This document shows, piece after piece, positions 28,171-35,923 of a stretch of 64,000 nucleotides of DNA (positions are counted from its first letter, which is position 1; the number at the start of each line of letters is the position of its first letter). Location: the NCBI RefSeq assembly GCF_900187285.1, contig NZ_LT906470.1:619501-683500 (forward strand). Reading direction: 5' to 3'. The notes under the pieces are model-generated. The model was not told the DNA's origin and did no database searches. It saw nothing but the letters and a program-made list of their open reading frames with translations. Source of the DNA: Veillonella rodentium. GTDB taxonomy: Bacteria; Bacillota; Negativicutes; Veillonellales; Veillonellaceae. The position numbers and the translations under genes were made by a program.

Positions 28171-28224
28171 CACAGTACAGAAAGACATAACCACATAGAA
28201 GTAGAACAAAGAAAGACCTATTTA

Positions 28225-28268
28225 GATGAGGAAACGTGGACACTCCTAAAGAATTCTTTCAGAGTTAA
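28225..28268 (+). promoter_or_regulatory. Conserved leader block with short reading frame (ompM1)
   Basis: GAGGAAAC, then GTG GAC ACT CCT AAA and on to TAA at 28266-28268 encodes MDTPKEFFQS. The ompM2 leader has the same block with ATG and encodes MDTPKNS. Both contain the palindrome AAGAATTCTT. GAGG lies four bases before the start codon, short but usable. Could be a leader peptide or a conserved RNA element. Confidence 0.5.
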
Positions 28269-28287
28269 GCGGACATGTGATGACTGT

Positions 28288-28319
28288 CTTCTGATTATAT
28301 ATTTCTTTATATAAGAAGG
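28288..28319 (+). promoter_or_regulatory. Hairpin next to the ompM1 ribosome site
   Basis: CTTCTGATTATATA and TTATATAAGAAGG can pair, with the right arm running into the AAGGAAGG ribosome site upstream of ATG 28332. Could tune translation; stability is low because the stem is AT-rich. Confidence 0.35.
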
Positions 28320-28331
28320 AAGGTTTTCATT

Positions 28332-29603
28332 ATGAAAAAACAATTCGCAGCAGTATTTGCAGCAACAGCAGTATTGGGTGTAACAACAGCTTTCGCAGCT
28401 AACCCATTCTCCGATGTAACTCCTGATAGTTGGGCATACCAGGCAGTATCTCAATTAGCACAATCCGGTATCGTTAACGGTTATCCGGACGGCACTTTCA
28501 AAGGCCAAAACAATATTACACGTTACGAAATGGCACAAATGGTAGCTAAAGCAATGGCTAACCAGGATCGTGCAAATGCGGAGCAACAAGCTATGATTAA
28601 CCGCTTGGCTGATGAGTTCTCCAACGAATTGAACAACTTGGGCGTTCGCGTATCCCGTTTGGAGGACCGCGTAGGTAATGTAAAAGTAACAGGCGATATG
28701 CGTCTTCGTTATCAAGGTTCGGAAGACAAGGGCGTTTACAAAGCTGACAGCAAGTCCTTAACTGACGGCCGTGCACGTGTGCAGTTCAACGCCAATGTAA
28801 ATGATAAGACGGAAGCGGTAGTTCGTGTGAAAGGTAATTACGAATTCGGGGACTCCACTGACGGATCTAACGGCTCCAACGCTAAAATCGACCGCGCTTA
28901 TGTAGATCACAAATTCGGCAGCAACGTATCCGCAAAGGCCGGTCGTTTTAACCAAGTTATCGGTGGCGGTTTGATGTACGATGATACATTCGACGGTGCT
29001 CAATTGAATATCGGTAATGATAAACTTCAATTGCAGGGTGCCTACGGTTATATGATTGACGGTGCTGCCGACAATAACTCGCAATCCGATAATCCTTCCG
29101 TATCTTATGTGGGCTTAAAAGGTAAAGTCGGACAGGAATCCTCCCTCGGCGGTTTCTACTCCAGATTATCCAGCGGCAACTTGAACCACAACGGTGTAAC
29201 AGTTAACTCCGATAAACAAAATGTTTACGGTTTCAATGCTGACTTCCGTAAGAATAAATTATGGGCCGGCGGCGAATGGTTGAAAGCTTCCAACGTAGAT
29301 AACTCTCAAGCTTGGACAGCAGGTCTTGGCTACGGTAACTACGACATCGCTAAGAAAGGTACATGGGATGTGAAAGGTCAATACTTCAACCAAAAAGCTA
29401 ATGCACCTATCGTAAGCTCCACATGGGATCAAGCATATGACTTGACTAATACATCTAACGGTTACAAAGGCTACATGGCTTCCGTAGATTATGCGGTACA
29501 AGATAATGTAGGTTTGAGCGCCGGCTACGGTTTCAACTCTAAAGACCAAGACGGTAACGACTTATCCGACTTCTACCGTGCAGAATTGAATTACAAATTC
29601 TAA
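28332..29603 (+). CDS. ompM1: Outer-membrane tether-porin OmpM (SLH domain plus beta-barrel), copy 1
   Basis: 423 residues. Signal peptide (cleavage TAFA-ANP), one SLH domain (about 22-85: NPFSDVTPDSWAYQAV, NGYPDGTFK, ITRYEMA), a short coiled coil (about 88-118) and a porin-like barrel ending YKF. In Veillonella OmpM, the SLH domain binds polyamine-modified peptidoglycan and the barrel sits in the outer membrane, tethering the two in place of Lpp/Pal. Codon use is strongly biased, as for an abundant protein. Own promoter, long leader and perfect terminator, so a single-gene transcript. Confidence 0.95.
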   Translation: MKKQFAAVFAATAVLGVTTAFAANPFSDVTPDSWAYQAVSQLAQSGIVNGYPDGTFKGQNNITRYEMAQMVAKAMANQDRANAEQQAMINRLADEFSNELNNLGVRVSRLEDRVGNVKVTGDMRLRYQGSEDKGVYKADSKSLTDGRARVQFNANVNDKTEAVVRVKGNYEFGDSTDGSNGSNAKIDRAYVDHKFGSNVSAKAGRFNQVIGGGLMYDDTFDGAQLNIGNDKLQLQGAYGYMIDGAADNNSQSDNPSVSYVGLKGKVGQESSLGGFYSRLSSGNLNHNGVTVNSDKQNVYGFNADFRKNKLWAGGEWLKASNVDNSQAWTAGLGYGNYDIAKKGTWDVKGQYFNQKANAPIVSSTWDQAYDLTNTSNGYKGYMASVDYAVQDNVGLSAGYGFNSKDQDGNDLSDFYRAELNYKF

Positions 29604-29618
29604 TTTAGTTAGAATCAT

Positions 29619-29647
29619 AAAAAAGACTTCTTCGGAAGTCTTTTTTT
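29619..29647 (+). terminator. Terminator of ompM1
   Basis: AAAAAAGACTTC, TTCG tetraloop, GAAGTCTTTTTTT: a textbook rho-independent terminator 16 bases after the stop. Confidence 0.95.
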
Positions 29648-29998
29648 GTATGAAATCTTTTGTATATAATAGTATATATAAAGGAGAAATTTTTTGTATT
29701 TATTGGCGTTGTGAGTAAGTATTGTCTAGTATTTAACTGTAAACAAGGCACTATATATTGTATGAAATCTTTATGAAGTATATTGTATAAAATGGGATAC
29801 ACTTAATTAATGAATATATTATTAATTAGTAATACTTAATAATATTTATGAGAATTAATATTGAAAAAGAAGATGAAATACAAAGATTGAATTTTTTTCA
29901 AAATTTATTAAAGCTTCATGAAGATAGAATATAACTGGCTTCATCGAATTTTCAAAAAAGAAAATTCGTCTGTTGAGAACAAAAATGAGAAAAAGGGG
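29648..29998. other. Spacer upstream of the ompM2 promoter
   Basis: AT-rich, no convincing gene. CGAATTTTC and GAAAATTCG (29945-29968) form a perfect 9-base hairpin with an A6 loop, about 30 bases upstream of the -35; a protein site or an upstream cruciform is possible. Confidence 0.45.
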
Positions 29999-30027
29999 TT
30001 TACACTAAAAATAGGTTGTGCTAATAT
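29999..30027 (+). promoter_or_regulatory. ompM2 promoter
   Basis: TTTACA and TAATAT with exactly 17 bases between, matching the ompM1 promoter. Implies a 5' leader of about 165 bases. Confidence 0.85.
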
Positions 30028-30080
30028 CACCGTACAAGAAGTGACAAACACATGAAACGAGGAACTTCGATATAGAATGT

Positions 30081-30115
30081 GGTGAGGAAACATGGACACT
30101 CCCAAGAATTCTTAA
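30081..30115 (+). promoter_or_regulatory. Conserved leader block with short reading frame (ompM2)
   Basis: GAGGAAAC followed by ATG GAC ACT CCC AAG AAT TCT TAA (30092-30115), encoding MDTPKNS. One base fewer than the ompM1 version changes the tail, but the start, first five codons and the AAGAATTCTT palindrome are kept. Confidence 0.5.
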
Positions 30116-30138
30116 TCTGAAGGACTGAGTAAAATGTG

Positions 30139-30175
30139 AATGTTATGACTTGTAACATTTTTATTTTTTTTAGTT
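30139..30175 (+). terminator. Attenuator-like hairpin in the ompM2 leader
   Basis: AATGTTA and TAACATT pair across a 7-base loop, followed by a T-rich run (TTTATTTTTTTT). It lies between the short reading frame and the ompM2 ribosome site, where a terminator would be regulatory. The stem is weak, so it may act only as a pause site. Confidence 0.4.
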
Positions 30176-30198
30176 TTTCAGAAAGAAGGACTTCAACT

Positions 30199-31410
30199 AT
30201 GAAAAAACAATTCGCAGCTCTTTTTGCAGCAACAGCAGTTTTGGGTGTAACTACTGCATTCGCAGCTAACCCATTCTCTGACGTAACTCCAGATTCCTGG
30301 GCATACCAAGCAGTTTCCCAATTGGCTAACGCTGGTATCGTTAACGGTTACCCAGATGGCACTTTCAAAGGCCAAAACAACATCACTCGTTACGAAATGG
30401 CTCAAATGGTAGCTAAAGCTATGGCTAACCAAGACCGCGCTAACGCTGAACAACAAGCTATGATCAACCGTTTGGCTGATGAATTCTCCAACGAATTGAA
30501 TAACTTGGGTGTTCGTGTAGCTCGTTTGGAAGACCGCGTTGGTAATGTTAAGGTAACAGGCGATATGCGTTTACGTTACCGTGATGCTGAAGACGCTAAA
30601 TCCAAATTCGACGGCCGTGCTCGTGTACAATTCAATGCAAATGTAAACGACAGAACTGAAGCAGTTGTTCGTGTAACTTCCGGTAACTTCGAATTTGGTG
30701 ACTCCCGTGAAGGCGACAGTGCAGATGCTAAAATCGACCGCGCTTATGTAAACCATAAATTCGGCGAACGCGTATCCTTGAAAGCTGGTCGTTTCAACCA
30801 AGTTATTGGTGGCGGTCTAGCATTTGACGGTACTTTCGACGGTGCTCAATTGAACGTTGGCAACGACAAAATTAAAGCTCAAGCTGCATATGGTTACATG
30901 GTATCCGGTGAAGCAGAAGGCTTGACTAAAGATGAAAACGTAACTAACACATACATCGGCTTGAACGGTAAAGTAGGCAAAAACACAACAATTGGTGGTT
31001 TCTACAACCGTGTAAACCAAGATACTGATACTGGTTACAAAAATGTATACGGCTTCAATGCTGATGCTAACTTCAACAAAGTTTGGGTTGGCGGTGAATG
31101 GTTGAAAGATTCTAAAGTAAATCGTTCTCAAGCTTGGACTGCAGGTCTTGGTTATGGTAACTACGACATCAAAAAAGCAGGTACTTGGGATGTGAAAGGT
31201 CAATACTTCAACCAAAAAGAAAATGCACCTATCGTAGATACTACTTATAACCAATTCTACACTACAGATGCTAAAGGTTGGATGGCAACTGTTGACTATG
31301 CATTGCAGAACAACGTTGGTTTGTCCGCTAACTACGGTTTCGACTGGAAAACTCAAAGCGGTGCTGATCTTGGTGACTTCTACCGTGCAGACCTTAACTA
31401 TAAATTCTAA
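30199..31410 (+). CDS. ompM2: Outer-membrane tether-porin OmpM (SLH domain plus beta-barrel), copy 2
   Basis: 403 residues. The signal peptide, SLH domain and coiled coil (residues 1-120) are almost identical to copy 1, while the barrel loops differ, a pattern expected if exposed loops vary under phage or host pressure and the tether is held constant. Ends YKF. ATG 30199 follows AGAAGGA; the frame is open to 30136 but that part lies in the leader. Strongly biased codons imply high expression, possibly higher than copy 1. Confidence 0.95.
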   Translation: MKKQFAALFAATAVLGVTTAFAANPFSDVTPDSWAYQAVSQLANAGIVNGYPDGTFKGQNNITRYEMAQMVAKAMANQDRANAEQQAMINRLADEFSNELNNLGVRVARLEDRVGNVKVTGDMRLRYRDAEDAKSKFDGRARVQFNANVNDRTEAVVRVTSGNFEFGDSREGDSADAKIDRAYVNHKFGERVSLKAGRFNQVIGGGLAFDGTFDGAQLNVGNDKIKAQAAYGYMVSGEAEGLTKDENVTNTYIGLNGKVGKNTTIGGFYNRVNQDTDTGYKNVYGFNADANFNKVWVGGEWLKDSKVNRSQAWTAGLGYGNYDIKKAGTWDVKGQYFNQKENAPIVDTTYNQFYTTDAKGWMATVDYALQNNVGLSANYGFDWKTQSGADLGDFYRADLNYKF

Positions 31411-31426
31411 TTTGACAGTTAATCAT

Positions 31427-31458
31427 ATAAAAGGGACTCCTTCGGGGGTCTCTTTTTT
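31427..31458 (+). terminator. Terminator of ompM2
   Basis: AAAGGGACTCC, TTCG tetraloop, GGGGTCTCTTTTTT. Strong rho-independent terminator with two G-T pairs. Confidence 0.92.
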
Positions 31459-31632
31459 GTATATAATTTATATGTGCATTATTCAAGCTATTAATAATTT
31501 TAATGAATTCTCAGTGAATTGGACTGCTGTTATTCCTTTTCGGTATGGTGATGAACCTTTATCTTATGGTTATTATGAATGAATACTCTGTATATTTCGG
31601 TTTATTATGCATTATTCGTATATACTCGGGTA
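31459..31632. other. Spacer between ompM2 and the candidate small RNA
   Basis: Noncoding, AT-rich. A 36-codon frame from ATG 31471 lacks a ribosome site and is not called as a gene. Nothing else is seen. Confidence 0.4.
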
Positions 31633-31661
31633 TTTACATTCTCTCTGTATGGTCGTAAGAT
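31633..31661 (+). promoter_or_regulatory. Promoter of the candidate small RNA
   Basis: TTTACA and TAAGAT with exactly 17 bases between, the same -35 as both ompM promoters. Confidence 0.65.
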
Positions 31662-31667
31662 GAGAAT

Positions 31668-31790
31668 ATAAATGGTAAGACCAAGGGGGAATGGCTATTT
31701 TTCTTGCACTACACACATTCAACCTTGTATGAGGACCTTGGAGAGGAGGCCCGATAGGACCGGACAATTCTGTCTGGTCCTATTTTTATT
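31668..31790 (+). ncRNA. Candidate small RNA of about 120 nt
   Basis: A promoter about 7 bases upstream and a very strong terminator (ATAGGACCGGACA, ATTC loop, TGTCTGGTCCTAT then T run, 31754-31790) bracket about 120 bases with no reading frame. Inside, CCAAGG and CCTTGG can pair to close a domain. No match to 6S, SRP RNA, tmRNA or a riboswitch known to me. It could also be a leader of the HAD gene that follows, but the terminator leaves 56 bases and a separate ribosome site before that gene. Confidence 0.55.
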
Positions 31791-31846
31791 CCTCTATAAA
31801 ATGGTATAATAAAGAGTATATTATTTGTTATATAAAGGAGGCGGGC

Positions 31847-32659
31847 ATGGATCCTTCTTTTTCTCATATACAGATGGTGGCTATCGATTGTGATGAGACC
31901 TTGGTACGCAGTGATAATACCGTATCGGATTATACCGTTGATGTGCTGCAACGCTTACAGGAAAAGGGCGTTGCCGTTACGATTGCAACGGGGCGTATGT
32001 ATCAGACGGCTCGTCCTGTCGGGGAGGCATTACGGCTTGGCAATGTACCGATGATTCTATTCTCCGGCGGGTTGATTCAGGAATTAACCACCGGTCAAAA
32101 GCTGTTTGAACAGACCGTGCCTCTTACAGCGGTACAGCGAATCTTTCAGATGGCGGAAAAACATCATTGGCATATACAGTCCTATGTAGATGACCGATTG
32201 TTATGTCATCATCCGACGTGGCAATCCGAGCTGTACGAACGTCAGACGGGGGCGAAGCCCGAGTTCCTAGGCAATGATCTGTACGGTTTGAACAGAGAAC
32301 CGAATAAGTTGATTGCTATCGATAAAGAGGAGCATATTGACGGCATTATCGACACCTTACGACCATCGGTGGGCGATATGGTTACGATGGTGAGAAGTCA
32401 GGCGGATTTTCTGGAAATCATCGCGCCTCATGTATCAAAGGGGCATGCGTTGCAACGGTTGGCCGATTCTAATGTTATTCCTTTAGAACATATCGTATCG
32501 TTCGGCAATGCGGAGAATGACATTTCCATGCTGACCAGAACGGGATTTTCCGTGGCCGTTAAGAATGCGACACCTGCTGTGAAAGCTATGGCAAAGGGCG
32601 TTTGTGGGCATCATAATGAGGATGGTGTGGCACATTGGATTGAAGAGAATCTTTTATAA
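31847..32659 (+). CDS. Cof-type HAD-superfamily sugar-phosphate phosphatase
   Basis: 270 residues. HAD motif I is AIDCDETLVRSD and the C-terminal motif FGNAENDISML; the central part is a C2-type cap domain, giving the Cof/YidA layout. Such enzymes remove phosphate from sugar phosphates or related metabolites in the cytosol; the substrate cannot be read from sequence. AAAGGAGG precedes the ATG. rapZ follows after 12 bases. Confidence 0.88.
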   Translation: MDPSFSHIQMVAIDCDETLVRSDNTVSDYTVDVLQRLQEKGVAVTIATGRMYQTARPVGEALRLGNVPMILFSGGLIQELTTGQKLFEQTVPLTAVQRIFQMAEKHHWHIQSYVDDRLLCHHPTWQSELYERQTGAKPEFLGNDLYGLNREPNKLIAIDKEEHIDGIIDTLRPSVGDMVTMVRSQADFLEIIAPHVSKGHALQRLADSNVIPLEHIVSFGNAENDISMLTRTGFSVAVKNATPAVKAMAKGVCGHHNEDGVAHWIEENLL

Positions 32660-32671
32660 TGGAGACAGGAT

Positions 32672-33586
32672 ATGGAAGCATTTCGTTTATTAATTGTAAC
32701 GGGCATGTCCGGTGCCGGTAAGACACAGGTATTACAAGCTCTTGAAGATATGGGATATTTATGCGTCGATAATATCCCGCCTATATTGATTCCCAAATTG
32801 AGTGAAATCTGTCGTCAAGGCGGGGAAAAAACGAATCGCGTGGCCCTTGTCGTGGATATTCGGGGCGGCGAATTTTTTGAAGCCCTGTCCGCATCTCTTG
32901 ACAGCTTGAAAGAGATGAAGGTGGATTATGAAATTGTATTCATGGATGCTACCGATGAAACATTGATACGGCGCTATAAAGAGAGTCGTCGCAGTCATCC
33001 GTTGGCTCCGGACGGACTTATCACGACAGGTCTTAAAAAGGAACGTCAGATCTTAAATTCCGTACGTCATAAGGCGGATTTTATCATCGATACGACGAAC
33101 ATGAAGACGGCCAGCCTGAAAGAGTACCTGAAGACTCGTTTCACTCAAGTCGATGACGGTCACGGTATGTCTATCACCGTGGTGAGCTTCGGCTTTAAAT
33201 ACGGTATTCCTCTCGATGCGGATATGGTATGGGATGTACGATTTCTGCCGAATCCTTTCTATATTCCCGAGTATCGTCATAAGACCGGCCGTGTAAAGGT
33301 CGTCAACGATTATATTCATTCCTTTGAGGTGACGGAAGAGTTCAAACGGAGATATTTTGATACCATGGATTTTCTCGTACCGAATTATGAGCAGGAAGGA
33401 AAATCTCAATTTATCATAGCCGTCGGCTGCACGGGCGGTATGCATCGCTCCGTGGCGATGGCGGAGACTCTTTATGCCCATTTGTTGCAGAAGGGATATC
33501 ATGTATCCGTTGAACATCGGGATATGATGAAAAATAATGTGGAAGAGGATTTTAATCCTCATGAAATTAATACACTGTGCGACTAG
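32672..33586 (+). CDS. rapZ: RapZ/YvcJ nucleotide-binding protein
   Basis: 304 residues. Walker A GMSGAGKTQ (residues 11-19) and the C-terminal block GCTGGMHRSVAMAE are diagnostic. In E. coli RapZ senses glucosamine-6-phosphate and guides RNase E; in Firmicutes the homologue YvcJ binds and hydrolyses nucleotides. The order rapZ-glmR-whiA is a conserved Firmicute cluster. Confidence 0.95.
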   Translation: MEAFRLLIVTGMSGAGKTQVLQALEDMGYLCVDNIPPILIPKLSEICRQGGEKTNRVALVVDIRGGEFFEALSASLDSLKEMKVDYEIVFMDATDETLIRRYKESRRSHPLAPDGLITTGLKKERQILNSVRHKADFIIDTTNMKTASLKEYLKTRFTQVDDGHGMSITVVSFGFKYGIPLDADMVWDVRFLPNPFYIPEYRHKTGRVKVVNDYIHSFEVTEEFKRRYFDTMDFLVPNYEQEGKSQFIIAVGCTGGMHRSVAMAETLYAHLLQKGYHVSVEHRDMMKNNVEEDFNPHEINTLCD

Positions 33587-33598
33587 ATAGGGGTTATT

Positions 33599-34948
33599 AT
33601 GTTACGAAAAGGATGGTTCCGGTGGCTGATTCCGGGTCTAAATATCAAACGTTGGCTTACCCTGTTCAGTCTCGGTGTAGGTCTATTGATCATTGGCATT
33701 TCCTTGATGTTTAACTATCAATGGTTAGCCGTTCTTGAAGATATCGTGCTCGCTTTTTCTTATGAAATGACGGGCTTTTACAATTATAATATACTCGTCG
33801 CCGTCGGTGTTGTGCTCATCTCCGTCGGGGGTGTACTGATGCTGATCGGTACGAGTAAGGTTGTTAAGACCATTATTCGCGCCGTTTTACCGAATCCGGA
33901 CAGCAAGGTGTCGGATATTATCTTTCAGAATATTCGCCTTGATAAAGGTCCCAAAATCGTTGTTATCGGCGGCGGTACGGGTCTGTCCAATTTATTGCGC
34001 GGCTTGAAGACCCATACGTCGAATTTATCGGCTATCGTTACTGTAGCTGATGACGGCGGTTCATCGGGACGCTTGCGTGAAGACTTTCAAATGATTGCAC
34101 CCGGTGATTTACGAAACTGCCTGGTGGCGTTGGCGGAACAAGAAGGGGTTATGGAAAATCTGTTCCGATATCGATTTGAAGGGGATAATGAATTATCGGG
34201 ACACAGTTTCGGTAATCTGTTTATTACGGCTCTTGCGCAGGTGTATGACGGTGACATAGAGGAAGCCTTAGAGGCGGCCAGCAAGCTGTTGCGTGTACGC
34301 GGGCGCGTTATTCCGTCATCTACGGAGTTTATTAAATTGCGCGCGGAAATGACAGATGGTACTATAGTTGAAGGTGAAAGTAATATTCCTAACTCGGGTA
34401 AATGCATTCGCCATATGTACAGCGATCCGGCACTGCCTAAGCCGGAAGGGGCCGCATTGCGAGCCATAGATGAGGCTGATTTTATCATCATCGGGCCGGG
34501 CAGTCTGTATACGAGCATTATTCCCAACCTGCTCACCGATAAAATTGCATCTCATATTAGAGCGAGCAAAGCGAATAAGATTTATATCGCCAATGTTATG
34601 ACCCAACCGGGGGAAACATCAGGCTATACGTTAAATGACCATGTGGAGGCGCTCATCGCGCACGGCGGAGAGGGAATCATTGATACGGTTCTCGCTAATG
34701 ACGGGCCGTTGCCGATTCAGATGGTCGAACAATATAGCGCCGTCGGTTCAGAGCCGGTGGCGATCGATTCAAAGAAATTGCAGGCTAAAGGCATTCGTAC
34801 GATTCGCGCAACGTTGATCAGTTCTCAGAAACCGGCTGTTCACGATCCGGAGCGATTGGGCAAGGTCATCATGGATATCGTCCATGCTATGCAGTCCAAT
34901 ACGGAGCCTCATATTCTGGAATATTATTTGCAGCGGGATGATCATTAA
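33599..34948 (+). CDS. yvcK: GlmR/YvcK (CofD-like) protein with membrane extension
   Basis: 449 residues. The UDP-sugar-binding CofD-like domain starts near 118 with KIVVIGGGTGLSNLLRGLK and contains TVADDGGSSGRLR and PGDLRNCLVAL. It is preceded by about 115 residues with two membrane segments (about 20-40 and 65-88), absent from the 320-residue B. subtilis form. YvcK/GlmR binds UDP-GlcNAc and directs carbon to peptidoglycan precursors by stimulating GlmS. The extension implies this version acts at the inner membrane. Confidence 0.92.
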   Translation: MLRKGWFRWLIPGLNIKRWLTLFSLGVGLLIIGISLMFNYQWLAVLEDIVLAFSYEMTGFYNYNILVAVGVVLISVGGVLMLIGTSKVVKTIIRAVLPNPDSKVSDIIFQNIRLDKGPKIVVIGGGTGLSNLLRGLKTHTSNLSAIVTVADDGGSSGRLREDFQMIAPGDLRNCLVALAEQEGVMENLFRYRFEGDNELSGHSFGNLFITALAQVYDGDIEEALEAASKLLRVRGRVIPSSTEFIKLRAEMTDGTIVEGESNIPNSGKCIRHMYSDPALPKPEGAALRAIDEADFIIIGPGSLYTSIIPNLLTDKIASHIRASKANKIYIANVMTQPGETSGYTLNDHVEALIAHGGEGIIDTVLANDGPLPIQMVEQYSAVGSEPVAIDSKKLQAKGIRTIRATLISSQKPAVHDPERLGKVIMDIVHAMQSNTEPHILEYYLQRDDH

Positions 34949-34963
34949 TCAGAGGAAATCCAT

Positions 34964-35911
34964 ATGTCATTTGCAGAAGATGTAAAAAATGAATTATGCC
35001 AATATGAATCATCCGGTGATGTGGATATGGCCATGAAAATTGAGGCGTCCTGCTTGTTGCGTATGAGCGGATCCATTATTCTGGGCGCTAACGGGGCCGT
35101 AGGCATTCGGCTGGCAACCGCCAATAATGCGGTTGCCCGTCGCCTGTTAGGCATTTTAAAAAAGCAATATGAACTGCCCACAAATGTACTGGTGCGGCAG
35201 GGATTGAATTTAAGAAAAAAGAATATGTATACATTGTCCGTGGAGCCCTCTGCGGAAGGACGTCAGGCATTGGAAGACTTAGCTCTTTGGCCCATGACCG
35301 CACAGATTCCCAGAAGCTGGCTCAAATCGATGGAATCCCGTCGTGCCTTTTTGAGAGGGGCATTTTTAGGGGGCGGATCCGTTAATAAGCCTCAAAGTGA
35401 CTATCACCTGGAATTCATGACCGGCAATGAAGATTTTGCGAGGGAGATTATTTATGTATTGAAATTATTTCATCTTCATGGCGGTCTGACGGAGCGTAAG
35501 GATGAGTATGTGGTGTATCTCAAGGAAGGGGACGCCGTGACGAACTGCCTTCAAATCATGGGGGCTCAGTCGGCATTGATGGACTTTGAGAATGTGCGGA
35601 TCATGAAAACCGTGCGTAATCAGATAAATCGTCAGGTGAATTGCGAGACGGCGAATCTGCAAAAAACTGTAGATGCCGCGGTTCGTCAGGTCAAAGCTAT
35701 CCGTATTGTTGATGAATATTTAGGTATCGACAAATTACCGGAAAAATTGCGTGTTGTGGCCGGATTGCGACTGGAAAATCCGGAGGCCAGTTTAAAAGAG
35801 CTTGAAGAGATGATGAACGGCAAATTGTCTAAATCCGGTATTGGTCATCGTTTAAAAAAAATTGAGGCGTTAGCGCTAACTTATGACCCGAACGGTCTGG
35901 AAGAATTATAG
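34964..35911 (+). CDS. whiA: WhiA DNA-binding protein
   Basis: 315 residues. Starts SFAEDVKNELCQ; a degenerate homing-endonuclease (LAGLIDADG-like) domain carries RAFLRGAFLGGGSVN, and the C-terminal helix-turn-helix has LRLENPEASLKELEE. WhiA governs sporulation division in Streptomyces and influences division and metabolism in non-sporulating Firmicutes. Completes the rapZ-yvcK-whiA set. Confidence 0.95.
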   Translation: MSFAEDVKNELCQYESSGDVDMAMKIEASCLLRMSGSIILGANGAVGIRLATANNAVARRLLGILKKQYELPTNVLVRQGLNLRKKNMYTLSVEPSAEGRQALEDLALWPMTAQIPRSWLKSMESRRAFLRGAFLGGGSVNKPQSDYHLEFMTGNEDFAREIIYVLKLFHLHGGLTERKDEYVVYLKEGDAVTNCLQIMGAQSALMDFENVRIMKTVRNQINRQVNCETANLQKTVDAAVRQVKAIRIVDEYLGIDKLPEKLRVVAGLRLENPEASLKELEEMMNGKLSKSGIGHRLKKIEALALTYDPNGLEEL

Positions 35912-35923
35912 AGGTGAGAGAGT

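Noticed and set aside
31471-31581. 36-codon frame after the ompM2 terminator
   Set aside because: No ribosome site, no promoter, no family; probably chance.
31668-31790. Known housekeeping RNA (6S, SRP, tmRNA) at the candidate small RNA
   Set aside because: Too short for tmRNA, lacks the GGAA-type SRP tip, and no long 6S-like bubble is evident by eye. Kept only as an unnamed candidate.
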